Both the position numbers and the translations under genes were made by a program. The notes under the pieces are model-generated. The model saw nothing but the letters and a program-made list of their open reading frames with translations, was not told the DNA's origin and did no database searches. Of a stretch of DNA of 64,000 nucleotides, positions 27,048-39,566 are shown one piece after another (the stretch's first letter is position 1; the number at the start of each line of letters is the position of its first letter). This stretch comes from Streptomyces sindenensis (GTDB lineage Bacteria > Actinomycetota > Actinomycetes > Streptomycetales > Streptomycetaceae): positions 620,001 to 684,000 of the forward strand of contig NZ_BMSG01000001.1 of assembly GCF_014649035.1 (NCBI RefSeq), written 5' to 3'.

Positions 27048-30000
27048 TTACCTGTGCCCGAAACCGGAGCATCTGCGCGCTGACGCCCTGCGGCCCAAGC
27101 CGTAGGCGAACCCTGTCAGGGACCCGTAGGCGGCGCCGTACCCCGCATAGGTGCCGGAGCCTCTCGGACCGTAACGATAGGCGCCGTAGGCCGCGCCTCC
27201 GAGCGTCAGCAGGGCGCCGCCCTGCATGCCGCAGCGGACTGCCTGACGTCCCCGGTTGGCCACCCGGCCCCAGCTGTACCGGGGTGCCTTGCGGTGCCTT
27301 CCGACGGAGCGGGCACGACGCATGGACTTGCCCCATTTGTAACCGCGGTAGGCGTACTTGGCAGCCTTGTACGCCTTCTTGCAGTACCGGAAGCACGCTA
27401 CCGCCGCCCGGACGCCGAAGACGACGAGAGGCACCCACTTCCCGTCGAGGTCGAACTTGTTGACGGGGTCGGCGTATCCGTACTCGTAGGCGTTGGCGCT
27501 CCCCCCGTAGACAGGATCGCTGGAGAGGAAGCGGCCGGTGGCCGGGTTGTAGAGGCGGACGCCCATGAGGGTGAGACCGGTGAGCGTCTCGGCCGAGCGC
27601 TGCTTGGCCCCGAGCCAGCCGTAGCGGGCCGGTGCCTGTCCCGCGCGGCTGTTGCCGTACTCGTCGGCGTCCAGGGCCGTCGGCGCCTGGAGGGCGTCGA
27701 GCGGGAGGACGAGAGCCACGTCGCCGTGGAGCGTCGAGAACTGGAGCGCCGTGCCGCCGGACTTCCCCGTGGTCGCGCCGAGGTCCCCGGCGGCCGAATC
27801 GACATTGCGGGTCAGCTCGCCGGTAGTGGTGTCCTCCACGATCCAGCGGGGGTTGTCACCGTCACCGTCATAGTGGTTGATCTTGGACTCGGACGGCGTC
27901 CAGGTCGTTCCGCCGCCGGTCTCGACCTTCCAGGAGCGGAAGCGCAGGCTCGCGTCCAGCTCCCAGGTCTGCCGCCGGCCGTCGGCCGTCTGGCGGTGGA
28001 CCAGGTCGTTGGCGTGGTAGCCGATCGTGGCGCCGGGCAGCGCCGTCGTCCGGCCGAACGCGTCGTAGCCGTAGCCGGCGTCGAGCAGCCGGTCGGCGCT
28101 GTCGTAGGTGTGACTCACCGTGGTGCCGCCGCCCGTGGGGCAGTCGGCGCCCGGAGCCGCGGTCGCGGTGGTCAGCGAGGTGCGGTTGGAGCGCTGGTCG
28201 AACGCGTAACCACGCCGGGTGCACTCCCCGTTCACGGTGTCCTCGACCCGCGTCAGCCGCCCCGCCGGGTCGTAGCCGTAGCTCTGGCTCGACCAGCCGC
28301 CATGAGTGGCGACCTGTCCGTGGGCGTTGCGGGTGATCGAGTCGGTGAAGACGGTGGTGGCGTCGCTGTCCCGCGTGTACGTGCGGTTGACCGCCGTCCC
28401 GGTGGCGTCCTCGGTGATCCGCAGGGTGTATCCGCCGGGCAGCTTCTCCGTCGCGGCCGAGCCGTCGGCGTCGTAGGAGGAGCGGAAGGTCCCCGCGACG
28501 GAGTCGGTCCTGGCGGTGGCGAGACCGCGCGGCTCGACCGCGTGGTCGTAGGTGTACGTCACCGAGGAGGGGACGGAGTCGCTCTCCTTGACCTTCCGGT
28601 CGAGCAGGTCGTACTCGGTCTTCGTGACGCCACCGTCGGCGTCGGTGTAGGAGATCTGCCGGCCCAGCAGGTCGTAGGCGGTGGTGATCGTTCCGCCGGT
28701 GGGCGAGGTGACCTTGACGATCGCCCCGGTGGCCGGGTCGTACTCGGTGGTGGTCGCCGGAACCGCCTGGCCCAGGCCGCCCGTCACCGCCTCGTGGATC
28801 TTGCGCCCGGCGGCGTCGTACGTCGTCGTGGTCGTCCGGGTGACCCCGCCGACCTCGTCCGTCACCACGGCGGGGTTGCCCCAGCGGTCGTACTCCGTCG
28901 TCGTGTTGGGCAGCTTGGCGGGCTGGGAGCCGCCACCGGCGACGTCACCGGCCGGGCCGGTCCAGCACGGCTGGTCCGCCCACTCGGGCCGGCCCTTGCA
29001 CCAGCCGGTGCCCGTGGCCGACCAGTACTCGGTGATGCGGCTGGCCGCGTCGTCGCCCGTACCGCCGGGCAGCACCTGGGAGGTGACCCGGCCCTGGGCG
29101 TCGTACCCGGTGCTCGTGGTGATGCCGAGGCCGCCCGGGTCCTGGACGGTCAGGGTGGGCACGCCCTTGCCCCAGTCGTACTGGGTCGCGGTGAGGCGCT
29201 TTTCCGCCATGACTCCGTAGTAGTCGCGCACCCGGACACCGGTGACGGCCAGGGTCAGCTGGTTCTTCGCCTTTGCCGTGCCGTCGGTGGGACGGCCCTC
29301 GTCGTACTCGTTGACCGTCCAGGACCGTGCCGGTACCGAGGTGCCGGCACGCACCAGGACCGTGGAACCGTCCTTGAGGTCCTCGGTGAGGTCCACCCGG
29401 TGGATCGGGCCGAACTGCTCGGTCTTGCGCACTCCCGCCTCGTCGTGGAGGGAGACGGTCGAGAGCAGCTGCGCCCGCTCGGCCGACGGCATCGAGCTGA
29501 GCCCCAGGTCGGTGAGCACGTCCTGGTGCTCCTCGCCCGCGCCCAGCGCCAGCTCCCGGTTGCCCGCGGTCAGTTCACGGACCGTGTTGCCGAACCGGTC
29601 GTACTCGGTGGTGGTGATGTGCCCGCCCGGAGCCGCCGTGTTGACCGTCCGCCCCGAGGCGTTGAGGTAGATGACGGTGGCACGTCGGTAACCTTCGGCC
29701 GTGAGGTCCGCTCCCGCGTGGGACGAGGGGACCGCGTCGGCGGGGAACACCGCGGTGGCGTCACTGGGTACGTCCGTCTGGCCCCAGGCACGCACCTCGG
29801 CCGCGCCCATGGCGTGCGGCGCCTTGGTCCCGGTGAGCGGCACGCCGTAGACGATGCTGGTGACGGCGTTGCCCTCCACCGTGGCAGCGGTGCCCTGCTT
29901 CAGGGCCTGCCGGGAGGACTTCAGCAGCATGCCGTCGCCGGCGACCGTCCCGGCCCCGGCGTTGCCGTAGGTGAAGGTGTACGGGAGCCGGCTCTGCTGC

Positions 30001-33000
30001 TGCATCCAGGTGACCCGGCCGGCGTGGTAGGCGTACTGGGTCTGGGAGGACTGGCTCAGCCTCGGGTCCCACTGCTGGCGCAGGCTGCCGTTGGAGTCGT
30101 AGCGGTACGTCGCCATGGCGGTGGCCGTGGCGGCGGAGGCGCCGGGGCTGGTGGTCCAGGCGCGGATCTCGCGGACCTGGCCGGTGAAGTCGCCGAACTG
30201 GGAGTTCGTCTCCGTGCCGGTGGCCGTCGTGGTCGTCGCGTAGACGAACTCCAGGACCTTGCAGCCCTTGGTGGCGGGCGTCGTCTCGCACGCGGCCGTG
30301 GTGGCGGCCGTGGTCGGGGCGATGATCCGCTTCGGACGGGCCAGCTTCTTGCCGTCGACCGTGACGGTCTCGGAGACCACCTTGGTCGTGGAGTTCGTCA
30401 GGCCGTCGTCCAGGACGCTGGACACCTGCCAGGTGGTTGCCGCGGCGTCCGCCTTGGCGAAGGTGGTGACCGTTCCCTCGGTGTCGGAGAGCGTGAACGT
30501 GCCGCTCACGCTGCCCTTGAGGGTCAGGTCCTCGGAGCCGGGCTCCGGAACCCACGCGGTCTTCGCCGCGTTCGCGGTGAAGTGGATCGCGTCGCCCTCC
30601 TCCAGCACCACGTCGACCGCGGTGTCGGAGATCCGCCGGATATGGCTGTAGTCGGACTCGGTGGCCTCGGCGGCGGTGCCCGAGACCCACTCCTTGCCGA
30701 AGATCGCGACCTGGCCCTCCTGGTCCGCGCCCCGGTTCGGGGTGCGCGAGGCCGCCGTGCGGGACACCGACAGGTCGAAGAGCGACACGTCGGTCTCGGA
30801 GAGCGTGTAATTGCCGGTCAGCAGATTGACCGAGCCCGGCCCCACCTCGGTGGTGGCCGCACCGTCCGCGTTGCGGTCGATGACGGCGGTCAGCGGCACG
30901 GTGCTGCTGGTGGCGGAGTTCGGGCCGGTGAAGTCGGCCTTGAGCTGGATCGTGCCGTCCGGGTCGACGGTGCTGGAGGCGTTCCACACCAGCGGCGCGT
31001 TCTTGCCGTTGGTCAGGGGGACCGGCCAGGCCGTGAGCGCGCTGCCGCCGGAGGTGACGTCCCCGACGGGGATCCGCACCCAGGGGTCGGCCTCGGAGCG
31101 GCGCCAGGAGAAGGAGACGGCGTTGTACTTGCCGGCCTCGGCCTCGGCGACCAGCGGCAGCCGGCGCGCGGTCCGCTCACCCTCCGAGGGCTGGACGAAG
31201 CCGCCCGAGCCCGCGTGGAAGACGTACTCCACCGCCTCGGACTTGTTGTCCGACTTGTCGACCGACCGCACCGAGAGGGTGTGGCTGCCGTTCTTGGGCG
31301 GGGTGACGGTGATCGCCTTGTTCGCGGTGGAACCGCCGGTGGCGACCTTGGTCCAGGCCACACCGTCGAGGGACCACTCCAGCCAGTTGTGGTCGGACCC
31401 GCTCGGCGGGGTGACCGTGAAGACGCCCGGCTGCCCCTCACCCCTGACCCACTGCCCGGTGGGGTAGTCGGTGGAGACGACCTTCGTGGGCGCGGAGGGG
31501 GCCTTGGTGTCGACCGTGAAGGTCTTCCACGCCGACCAGCCGGTGTTGTAGTGCGTGCCGTCGTAGGGGCTCGTACGGAACTTGTACGTCTTGCCCTCGG
31601 CCAGCAGCCCCGCCGGGACGGTCACCGACGCGGCCTGCCCGGACGCGACGAACTTCGACACGATCGGCGAGCCCACCTGCGTGTTCGTGGCGTTGTCGAA
31701 GATCTGGAAGGTGCCGTTGACCTTGTCACCGTCGGCGTCGACGAAGGTGTCGCGCAGGGTCGGCGTCAGGGTGTTGACCATGTACAGGCCGGCGTAGGAG
31801 AAGAACGGCGGGCCGGCCTCCTGCTGGGTGCCCGTGCGCGGCCGGTAGTTGTACGTCACTGTCAGCTTCGGCGGGTTCTTCGCGGCGTTGGCGGAGTTGA
31901 CCCGCTTCCACTGGGCGACCGTGGTCTCGCTCTTGGCCCGGATGCCCAGGTGGCCGCGGGCGGCCTTGGCCGCGGCCCACTCCTGGGCCAGCGTGGTCAC
32001 GTTCGCGTTGATCCAGCCGTCCGGCTGCGTGGTGCAGTCGGCGTTGCCCCGCGTCTCGGTGGATTCCGCCTTCAGCGCGGTCATCGTCGGCCGGTTGGTC
32101 CACCGGCTGGCCGTCGTCGCGGCGGGCGAGGACCAGACCTGCCACGGCTGCAGGGCGCAGGTGGTGTTGGCCGAGTGGAAGTTCCACAGGCTCAGCTTGG
32201 CGCTGGAGACCAGGGCATCGGCGATCGGCGCGGTGTTCCAGGTGATGAAGGACTGGGCCGTACGCGGCGTGCCGTCGGGGTTCTTCGTGCCCGGGTTGCC
32301 GAAGTCCAGCTCGACGTCGGAGGACCAGTCACGGGTCTCGCCCTGCTGGACGTACGTGTCGAAGACGCTGGACAGGGAGGAGGTGGACGGGTCCACCGTC
32401 ACCGGGTACTGCGTCTTCGGATCGGCGAGGAACTCCGCGTCCGGGGTGACGACCAGGTCGACGGAGCCCTTCTTGGACACCACCTTCATCGCCACCGGCA
32501 CCCGGCGCGTGGGCTCGCCCGAGACCTTGTCGACCGTGGCGTCCCACATCACCGGCGCGGGCATCAGGGCCCGCTTCTTGTTCTTCCGGTCGGTGAACAG
32601 CACACTGCCGTCCGCCTGCTCCTTCGCCGTCAGCCCCTTGGCCTTGAGCGGCAGGGTGTACGCGTACCCCTCGGCCGGACGCTTCTTGATCTCGACGTAC
32701 TGCTCGAAGCCCGTACGGGTCGATTCGACGATGACGTCGGCGCCCGGCAGCGCGTCCGCGTAGGTGGCCCGCGTCCCGTCCAGTTCGGGGGCGGGCAGTC
32801 CGCCCTTCCACTGGAGGGTGATGCGCTCGTCGCCCTCGCCGAGGGTGACCAGGTCACGTGCGGGGGCCTTGTCCGCCTCACGCAGCGAACGCGGCAGCGC
32901 ACCGCCCCTGCCCGCCAGACTCAGACCGTTCGGGTGGGCCTTGGCCTCGACTCCGCCCCCGGCCGTCTCACGGAGTTCGACGTCGACGTCCGTCCAGGCG

Positions 33001-33374
33001 CCGTCCTCCTCGAAGCGGACCGGACCAGCAGCCAGCTCGGTGGTGAGCGAACCGTCCTTGTTCACCCACGTCGTGGAGGTCTCGGTGCGCTCGGAGAGCG
33101 CCTCCACCCGCTTGCCGTACAGCTTGGCGGCCACCTTCGCCGACAGGACGTCCGCGGCTTCGCGGGGCCCTTCGGGTACCGGCTTCTCCTCGACCGGGGC
33201 CTTCGGCGCCTGCTGGGTGAGGGCCACGGCCTGGCCGCTCTCCGTCATCAGGGCCATCTCCACCGCCAGCACCATGGCCGCGCCGAGGGCGATTCTCGGG
33301 AGAAGCCGTCTTCGCCGCTGCAGGGCCAACGATGAGCCCTCCCACTCCTGCGCGGGAGGTATGTGCTCCGACAC
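27048..33374 (-). CDS. Secreted RHS/YD-repeat polymorphic toxin with unassigned C-terminal tip
   Basis: 2108 residues. N-terminus: Arg-rich patch, hydrophobic segment (RIALGAAMVLAVEMALM) and possible cleavage after AVA near 50, so exported. A DNRLRE-like domain follows at ~330-515 (VFDTYVQQGETRDWSSDVEL, SFITWNTAPI), then Ig/fibronectin-like segments (~550-900) and the YD-repeat shell at ~1100-1975 (TTTEYDRFGN, YGYDAFGRTTALPG). The shell closes with RLYNPATGRFLSSDP and YADPVNKFDLDG, where RHS proteins release their toxin. The last ~130 residues (27048-27440) are the variable tip: Lys/Arg-rich, with a hydrophobic start (VPLVVFGVRAAVACF) and a Gly/Ala/Tyr-rich end resembling glycine-zipper sequence. 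No nuclease or deaminase motif is visible. GTG at 33374 is chosen because AGAAGG lies 9 bases upstream; a TTG three codons earlier overlaps that site. Confidence 0.9.
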   Translation of the reverse strand: MSEHIPPAQEWEGSSLALQRRRRLLPRIALGAAMVLAVEMALMTESGQAVALTQQAPKAPVEEKPVPEGPREAADVLSAKVAAKLYGKRVEALSERTETSTTWVNKDGSLTTELAAGPVRFEEDGAWTDVDVELRETAGGGVEAKAHPNGLSLAGRGGALPRSLREADKAPARDLVTLGEGDERITLQWKGGLPAPELDGTRATYADALPGADVIVESTRTGFEQYVEIKKRPAEGYAYTLPLKAKGLTAKEQADGSVLFTDRKNKKRALMPAPVMWDATVDKVSGEPTRRVPVAMKVVSKKGSVDLVVTPDAEFLADPKTQYPVTVDPSTSSLSSVFDTYVQQGETRDWSSDVELDFGNPGTKNPDGTPRTAQSFITWNTAPIADALVSSAKLSLWNFHSANTTCALQPWQVWSSPAATTASRWTNRPTMTALKAESTETRGNADCTTQPDGWINANVTTLAQEWAAAKAARGHLGIRAKSETTVAQWKRVNSANAAKNPPKLTVTYNYRPRTGTQQEAGPPFFSYAGLYMVNTLTPTLRDTFVDADGDKVNGTFQIFDNATNTQVGSPIVSKFVASGQAASVTVPAGLLAEGKTYKFRTSPYDGTHYNTGWSAWKTFTVDTKAPSAPTKVVSTDYPTGQWVRGEGQPGVFTVTPPSGSDHNWLEWSLDGVAWTKVATGGSTANKAITVTPPKNGSHTLSVRSVDKSDNKSEAVEYVFHAGSGGFVQPSEGERTARRLPLVAEAEAGKYNAVSFSWRRSEADPWVRIPVGDVTSGGSALTAWPVPLTNGKNAPLVWNASSTVDPDGTIQLKADFTGPNSATSSTVPLTAVIDRNADGAATTEVGPGSVNLLTGNYTLSETDVSLFDLSVSRTAASRTPNRGADQEGQVAIFGKEWVSGTAAEATESDYSHIRRISDTAVDVVLEEGDAIHFTANAAKTAWVPEPGSEDLTLKGSVSGTFTLSDTEGTVTTFAKADAAATTWQVSSVLDDGLTNSTTKVVSETVTVDGKKLARPKRIIAPTTAATTAACETTPATKGCKVLEFVYATTTTATGTETNSQFGDFTGQVREIRAWTTSPGASAATATAMATYRYDSNGSLRQQWDPRLSQSSQTQYAYHAGRVTWMQQQSRLPYTFTYGNAGAGTVAGDGMLLKSSRQALKQGTAATVEGNAVTSIVYGVPLTGTKAPHAMGAAEVRAWGQTDVPSDATAVFPADAVPSSHAGADLTAEGYRRATVIYLNASGRTVNTAAPGGHITTTEYDRFGNTVRELTAGNRELALGAGEEHQDVLTDLGLSSMPSAERAQLLSTVSLHDEAGVRKTEQFGPIHRVDLTEDLKDGSTVLVRAGTSVPARSWTVNEYDEGRPTDGTAKAKNQLTLAVTGVRVRDYYGVMAEKRLTATQYDWGKGVPTLTVQDPGGLGITTSTGYDAQGRVTSQVLPGGTGDDAASRITEYWSATGTGWCKGRPEWADQPCWTGPAGDVAGGGSQPAKLPNTTTEYDRWGNPAVVTDEVGGVTRTTTTTYDAAGRKIHEAVTGGLGQAVPATTTEYDPATGAIVKVTSPTGGTITTAYDLLGRQISYTDADGGVTKTEYDLLDRKVKESDSVPSSVTYTYDHAVEPRGLATARTDSVAGTFRSSYDADGSAATEKLPGGYTLRITEDATGTAVNRTYTRDSDATTVFTDSITRNAHGQVATHGGWSSQSYGYDPAGRLTRVEDTVNGECTRRGYAFDQRSNRTSLTTATAAPGADCPTGGGTTVSHTYDSADRLLDAGYGYDAFGRTTALPGATIGYHANDLVHRQTADGRRQTWELDASLRFRSWKVETGGGTTWTPSESKINHYDGDGDNPRWIVEDTTTGELTRNVDSAAGDLGATTGKSGGTALQFSTLHGDVALVLPLDALQAPTALDADEYGNSRAGQAPARYGWLGAKQRSAETLTGLTLMGVRLYNPATGRFLSSDPVYGGSANAYEYGYADPVNKFDLDGKWVPLVVFGVRAAVACFRYCKKAYKAAKYAYRGYKWGKSMRRARSVGRHRKAPRYSWGRVANRGRQAVRCGMQGGALLTLGGAAYGAYRYGPRGSGTYAGYGAAYGSLTGFAYGLGRRASARRCSGFGHR

Positions 33375-33444
33375 GTTCGACAACCTTCTGTTGTAGTGGA
33401 CATGAAACAGAGGCGATCAAAGCAGGGGGGACCGTGGTGCAGAA

Positions 33445-34662
33445 GTGAAGGTTTCACGAACCCGGACACACGAGATGCCACCGGTGGGAGGCGGGACGCG
33501 CCGGCCCGTGGGCCTGTGGCGGGGTGCACCGCAAGGTGCGGGGGTGGCCTTCGGAGCGATGGCCGTCCTGGTGGTCGGGTCCCTCTCGCTGGTCGCCCTG
33601 GACGTGGCGTCATCGCCCCTCGGCAGACGAACGGTGGTAGCCGGCCTCACCGTGCTGGTGCTGATGCCCGCGGTCATGCTGGGCCAGTACGCACCGCCGC
33701 CCTACCGGCTGCCCTACCGCTGGCGGTGGGGGCTGCTGCTCGTCCAGGCGGTGCTCACCTACCTCCCGCTGCTGCTCTTCCACTACCGGTGGCTGAGCCT
33801 GCTGGGCTTTCTGGCCGGGGCGGTCCTGCTGACCCTGCCGCCGAGCACCTCCGTACCCCTCGCCCTGGCGGTCGGGGTCAGTGGGCCGGTGCTGGCCACC
33901 GCCGGACTGATCACCACCGACCGCAGCATGCTCAGCGTGCTCCTCGGCACGGCCATCACCGCCAGCACGGTCTTCGCGGTGGCCCACCTCGCGCTGCTCA
34001 CGGCCCGGCTGAGCGCCCACAGGGAGCACACGACACACCTGGCCGAGCAACGGGAGCTGGCCCGGATGCGGCAGGACCTGCATGATCTGGTCGGCTCGTC
34101 GCTGACGGCGATCGCCCTCCAGGGAGAGGCCGCGCTGCGTGACAGCGGCACGTCGGCCGCTTCGGACCGGGAACGCGCCGCACTCACCGAGATCGTCGCA
34201 CTGGCCCGGCGGCTCCACGACGACGTGCGGACGATCAGCCGACCGGATGGCGGCCTGTCCCTCGCCGAGGAACTGGTCCATGTCCAAAGGGTGCTCACCG
34301 CCTCCGGCGTGGAGGTGCGGACCGCGCTGCCGCCGCGCACCGAGCTCGACCCGGCGATCACCGGCTGCCTGCGCTTCGTCCTGCGCGAGGCGGCGGGCAA
34401 CGTTCTCCAGCACAGCCGGGCCACCCACTGCGAGATCGCCCTGCACACGGACGGCACGGGGGCCCGGCTGACGGTCCGCAACGACGGCGCGGGGGAGGCC
34501 GGGCCCGCCGCGCCGGAGGCCGGGCGGCCCGGTACGGGCCTGCTGGGGCTCAGGAGCCGCGTCCTCGCTCTGGACGGGGTGTTCACCGTCGCGGCCGAGG
34601 ACGGGATCTTCACCCTGACGGCGGCCGTCCCGCGGGCAGAAGCCGCGGCGGCGCGTCCGTAG
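33445..34662 (+). CDS. DesK-type sensor histidine kinase
   Basis: 405 residues from GTG 33445 (ATG 33475 is an alternative). Five to six membrane helices span ~30-185 with little extracytoplasmic sequence, so the stimulus is probably sensed in the membrane. The dimerisation/phosphoacceptor domain (HisKA_3) has ELARMRQDLHDLVGSSLTAI with His213. The ATPase domain has the N box REAAGNVLQHS, and glycine boxes VRNDGAG and GTGLLGL. It phosphorylates a NarL-class regulator; none is adjacent. It is divergent from the RHS gene with only 70 bases between the two starts, so their promoters overlap. It converges on tuf across a bidirectional terminator. Confidence 0.92.
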   Translation: MKVSRTRTHEMPPVGGGTRRPVGLWRGAPQGAGVAFGAMAVLVVGSLSLVALDVASSPLGRRTVVAGLTVLVLMPAVMLGQYAPPPYRLPYRWRWGLLLVQAVLTYLPLLLFHYRWLSLLGFLAGAVLLTLPPSTSVPLALAVGVSGPVLATAGLITTDRSMLSVLLGTAITASTVFAVAHLALLTARLSAHREHTTHLAEQRELARMRQDLHDLVGSSLTAIALQGEAALRDSGTSAASDRERAALTEIVALARRLHDDVRTISRPDGGLSLAEELVHVQRVLTASGVEVRTALPPRTELDPAITGCLRFVLREAAGNVLQHSRATHCEIALHTDGTGARLTVRNDGAGEAGPAAPEAGRPGTGLLGLRSRVLALDGVFTVAAEDGIFTLTAAVPRAEAAAARP

Positions 34663-34680
34663 GGTCCGGCGGACACGGCG

Positions 34681-34716
34681 AAGGGCCCCGCTCCTCTTGC
34701 GAGGTGCGGGGCCCTT
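34681..34716. terminator. Bidirectional terminator between histidine kinase and tuf
   Basis: AAGGGCCCCGC (34681-34691) pairs with GCGGGGCCCTT (34706-34716), and CCTC/GAGG extends the stem inside. On the plus strand CTTCTTG follows, on the minus strand TCGCCG. It serves both convergent genes. Confidence 0.8.
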
Positions 34717-34758
34717 CTTGCAGCTCAGCGAGCTACCAGGCCGAAGGCCAAGCAGAAA

Positions 34759-35952
<1,194 letters not shown>

Positions 35953-36030
35953 TGGGGTCCTCCTGAGTGGTTCTGTACGCCTTGCTTCATCGGCGCCAGG
36001 TGATCTTTGCTGGGGTGCCGGCGCCGGGGA

Positions 36031-36064
36031 CATCGGGCACAGTGCTCGCGCGCTGTGCCCGATG
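36031..36064 (-). other. Hairpin between fusA and tuf
   Basis: CATCGGGCACAG (36031-36042) and CTGTGCCCGATG (36053-36064) form a perfect 12-bp stem with a 10-base loop, 45 bases after the fusA stop. It has no U-run. It may attenuate read-through from fusA or protect an mRNA end, leaving tuf to be boosted from its own promoter. Confidence 0.6.
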
Positions 36065-36109
36065 CCCACCAGGCTCCGGTGACAAGCCTAAAGCGTGAGC
36101 TCGGGAGAG

Positions 36110-38239
<2,130 letters not shown>

Positions 38240-38277
38240 AAGGCTCAGTCTTCTCTCGGTCTCGATGGGGGTAGCGA

Positions 38278-38748
38278 CTACCAGCGGTAGTGCGCGAAGG
38301 CCTTGTTGGACTCGGCCATCTTGTGGGTGTCCTCACGCTTCTTGACCGAAGCGCCGAGGCCGTTGGAGGCGTCGAGCAGTTCGTTCATGAGGCGCTCGGT
38401 CATGGTCTTCTCGCGGCGGGCGCGGGAGTAACCGACGAGCCAGCGCAGAGCGAGGGTGGAGGCGCGACCGGGCTTGACCTCGATCGGCACCTGGTAGGTG
38501 GCGCCACCGACACGGCGGGACTTGACCTCGAGCGAGGGCTTGACGTTCTCAAGCGCGCGCTTCAGCGTGATGACCGGGTCGTTGCCGGTCTTCTCGCGGA
38601 GGCCTTCCATGGCGCCGTACACGATCCGCTCGGCGGTGGAACGCTTGCCGTCGAGAAGGATCTTGTTGATCAGCGAGGTGACAAGAGGAGAGCTGTAGAC
38701 CGGGTCGATGATGACCGGGCGCTTCGGGGCGGGGCCCTTACGAGGCAT
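38278..38748 (-). CDS. rpsG: 30S ribosomal protein S7
   Basis: S7 (156 aa) nucleates assembly of the 30S head and lies near the E site. [20 protein letters not shown] and [23 protein letters not shown] are typical, as is the C-terminal [20 protein letters not shown]. Only two bases separate it from rpsL. Confidence 0.98.
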
Positions 38749-38750
38749 TC

Positions 38751-39122
38751 TTACTTCTCCTTCTTGGCGCCGTAGCGGCTGCGGGCCTGCTTGCGGTTCT
38801 TGACACCCTGGGTGTCGAGCGAACCGCGGATGATCTTGTAACGAACACCCGGCAGGTCCTTCACACGGCCACCACGCACGAGCACGATGGAGTGCTCCTG
38901 CAGGTTGTGTCCCTCACCCGGGATGTAGGCCGTGACCTCGATGCCGGAGGTCAGACGCACACGCGCGACCTTACGGAGCGCCGAGTTCGGCTTCTTCGGG
39001 GTGGTCGTGAACACACGCGTGCAGACACCGCGACGCTGGGGCGAACCCTCGAGCGCGGGCGTCTTGTTCTTCTCGACCTTGTCCTGCCGGCCCTTCCGGA
39101 CCAGCTGCTGGATCGTAGGCAC
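38751..39122 (-). CDS. rpsL: 30S ribosomal protein S12
   Basis: S12 (123 aa) controls decoding accuracy and is the streptomycin-resistance locus. The residues that mutate to resistance are wild type: the lysines in TPKKPNSA and GRVKDLPG (K43 and K88 in Streptomyces numbering). It heads the str operon, with a well-formed promoter at 39316-39344 and a leader of about 185 bases. Confidence 0.98.
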
Positions 39123-39315
39123 TACTTCTCCGGTTTCTGTGTGCCGTTCGTGAAACTAACCTGGAACATCGCCGACCCACGCGGTCGGGTGTGTCGAATA
39201 CTGCGGACTCCCGCCCTGGGGCAGAAGGGGCGCAGATTGCGGTGGCCACTGACGGACTCGCGCTGCGGTTGAGGACACGCACACGAGCCCAGGCACACCC
39301 CAGGCACAAGGCTTG

Positions 39316-39344
39316 AGCGTACCTACCTCACGGAGCTGGGTCAA
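39316..39344 (-). promoter_or_regulatory. str operon (rpsL) promoter
   Basis: TTGACC (39339-39344), 17 bases, TACGCT (39316-39321) on the minus strand, a near-ideal vegetative promoter. Transcription would start near 39309. The remaining 39345-39566 stretch shows no gene and carries the upstream region of the plus-strand gene at 39567. Confidence 0.7.
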
Positions 39345-39566
39345 AACAAATGCTGTCCACGCCCGCGGGGCGGGACCGCCGACCACCGGCGACGGGCCGG
39401 AACGCCTGGCCGTCCGGGGTCCGGGCGATTGCCGGATCCCGGCAACCAGGCGCCGCGAAGGCAGCGTCTTTACCGCCTGACCGCCCTGTCCCACCCTGCC
39501 GGACAATGCGGTCAGCCGACCAGACCGGCCGGTCCACGCGACCGGCCCGGCCCCAGGAGGTCCCAC

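Noticed and set aside
27294..33335. A 2013-codon open frame on the plus strand opposite the RHS gene
   Set aside because: It is the antisense shadow of a G/C-third-position gene; composition is Arg/Gly/Val-rich low complexity with no domain, and the minus-strand frame has clear RHS motifs.
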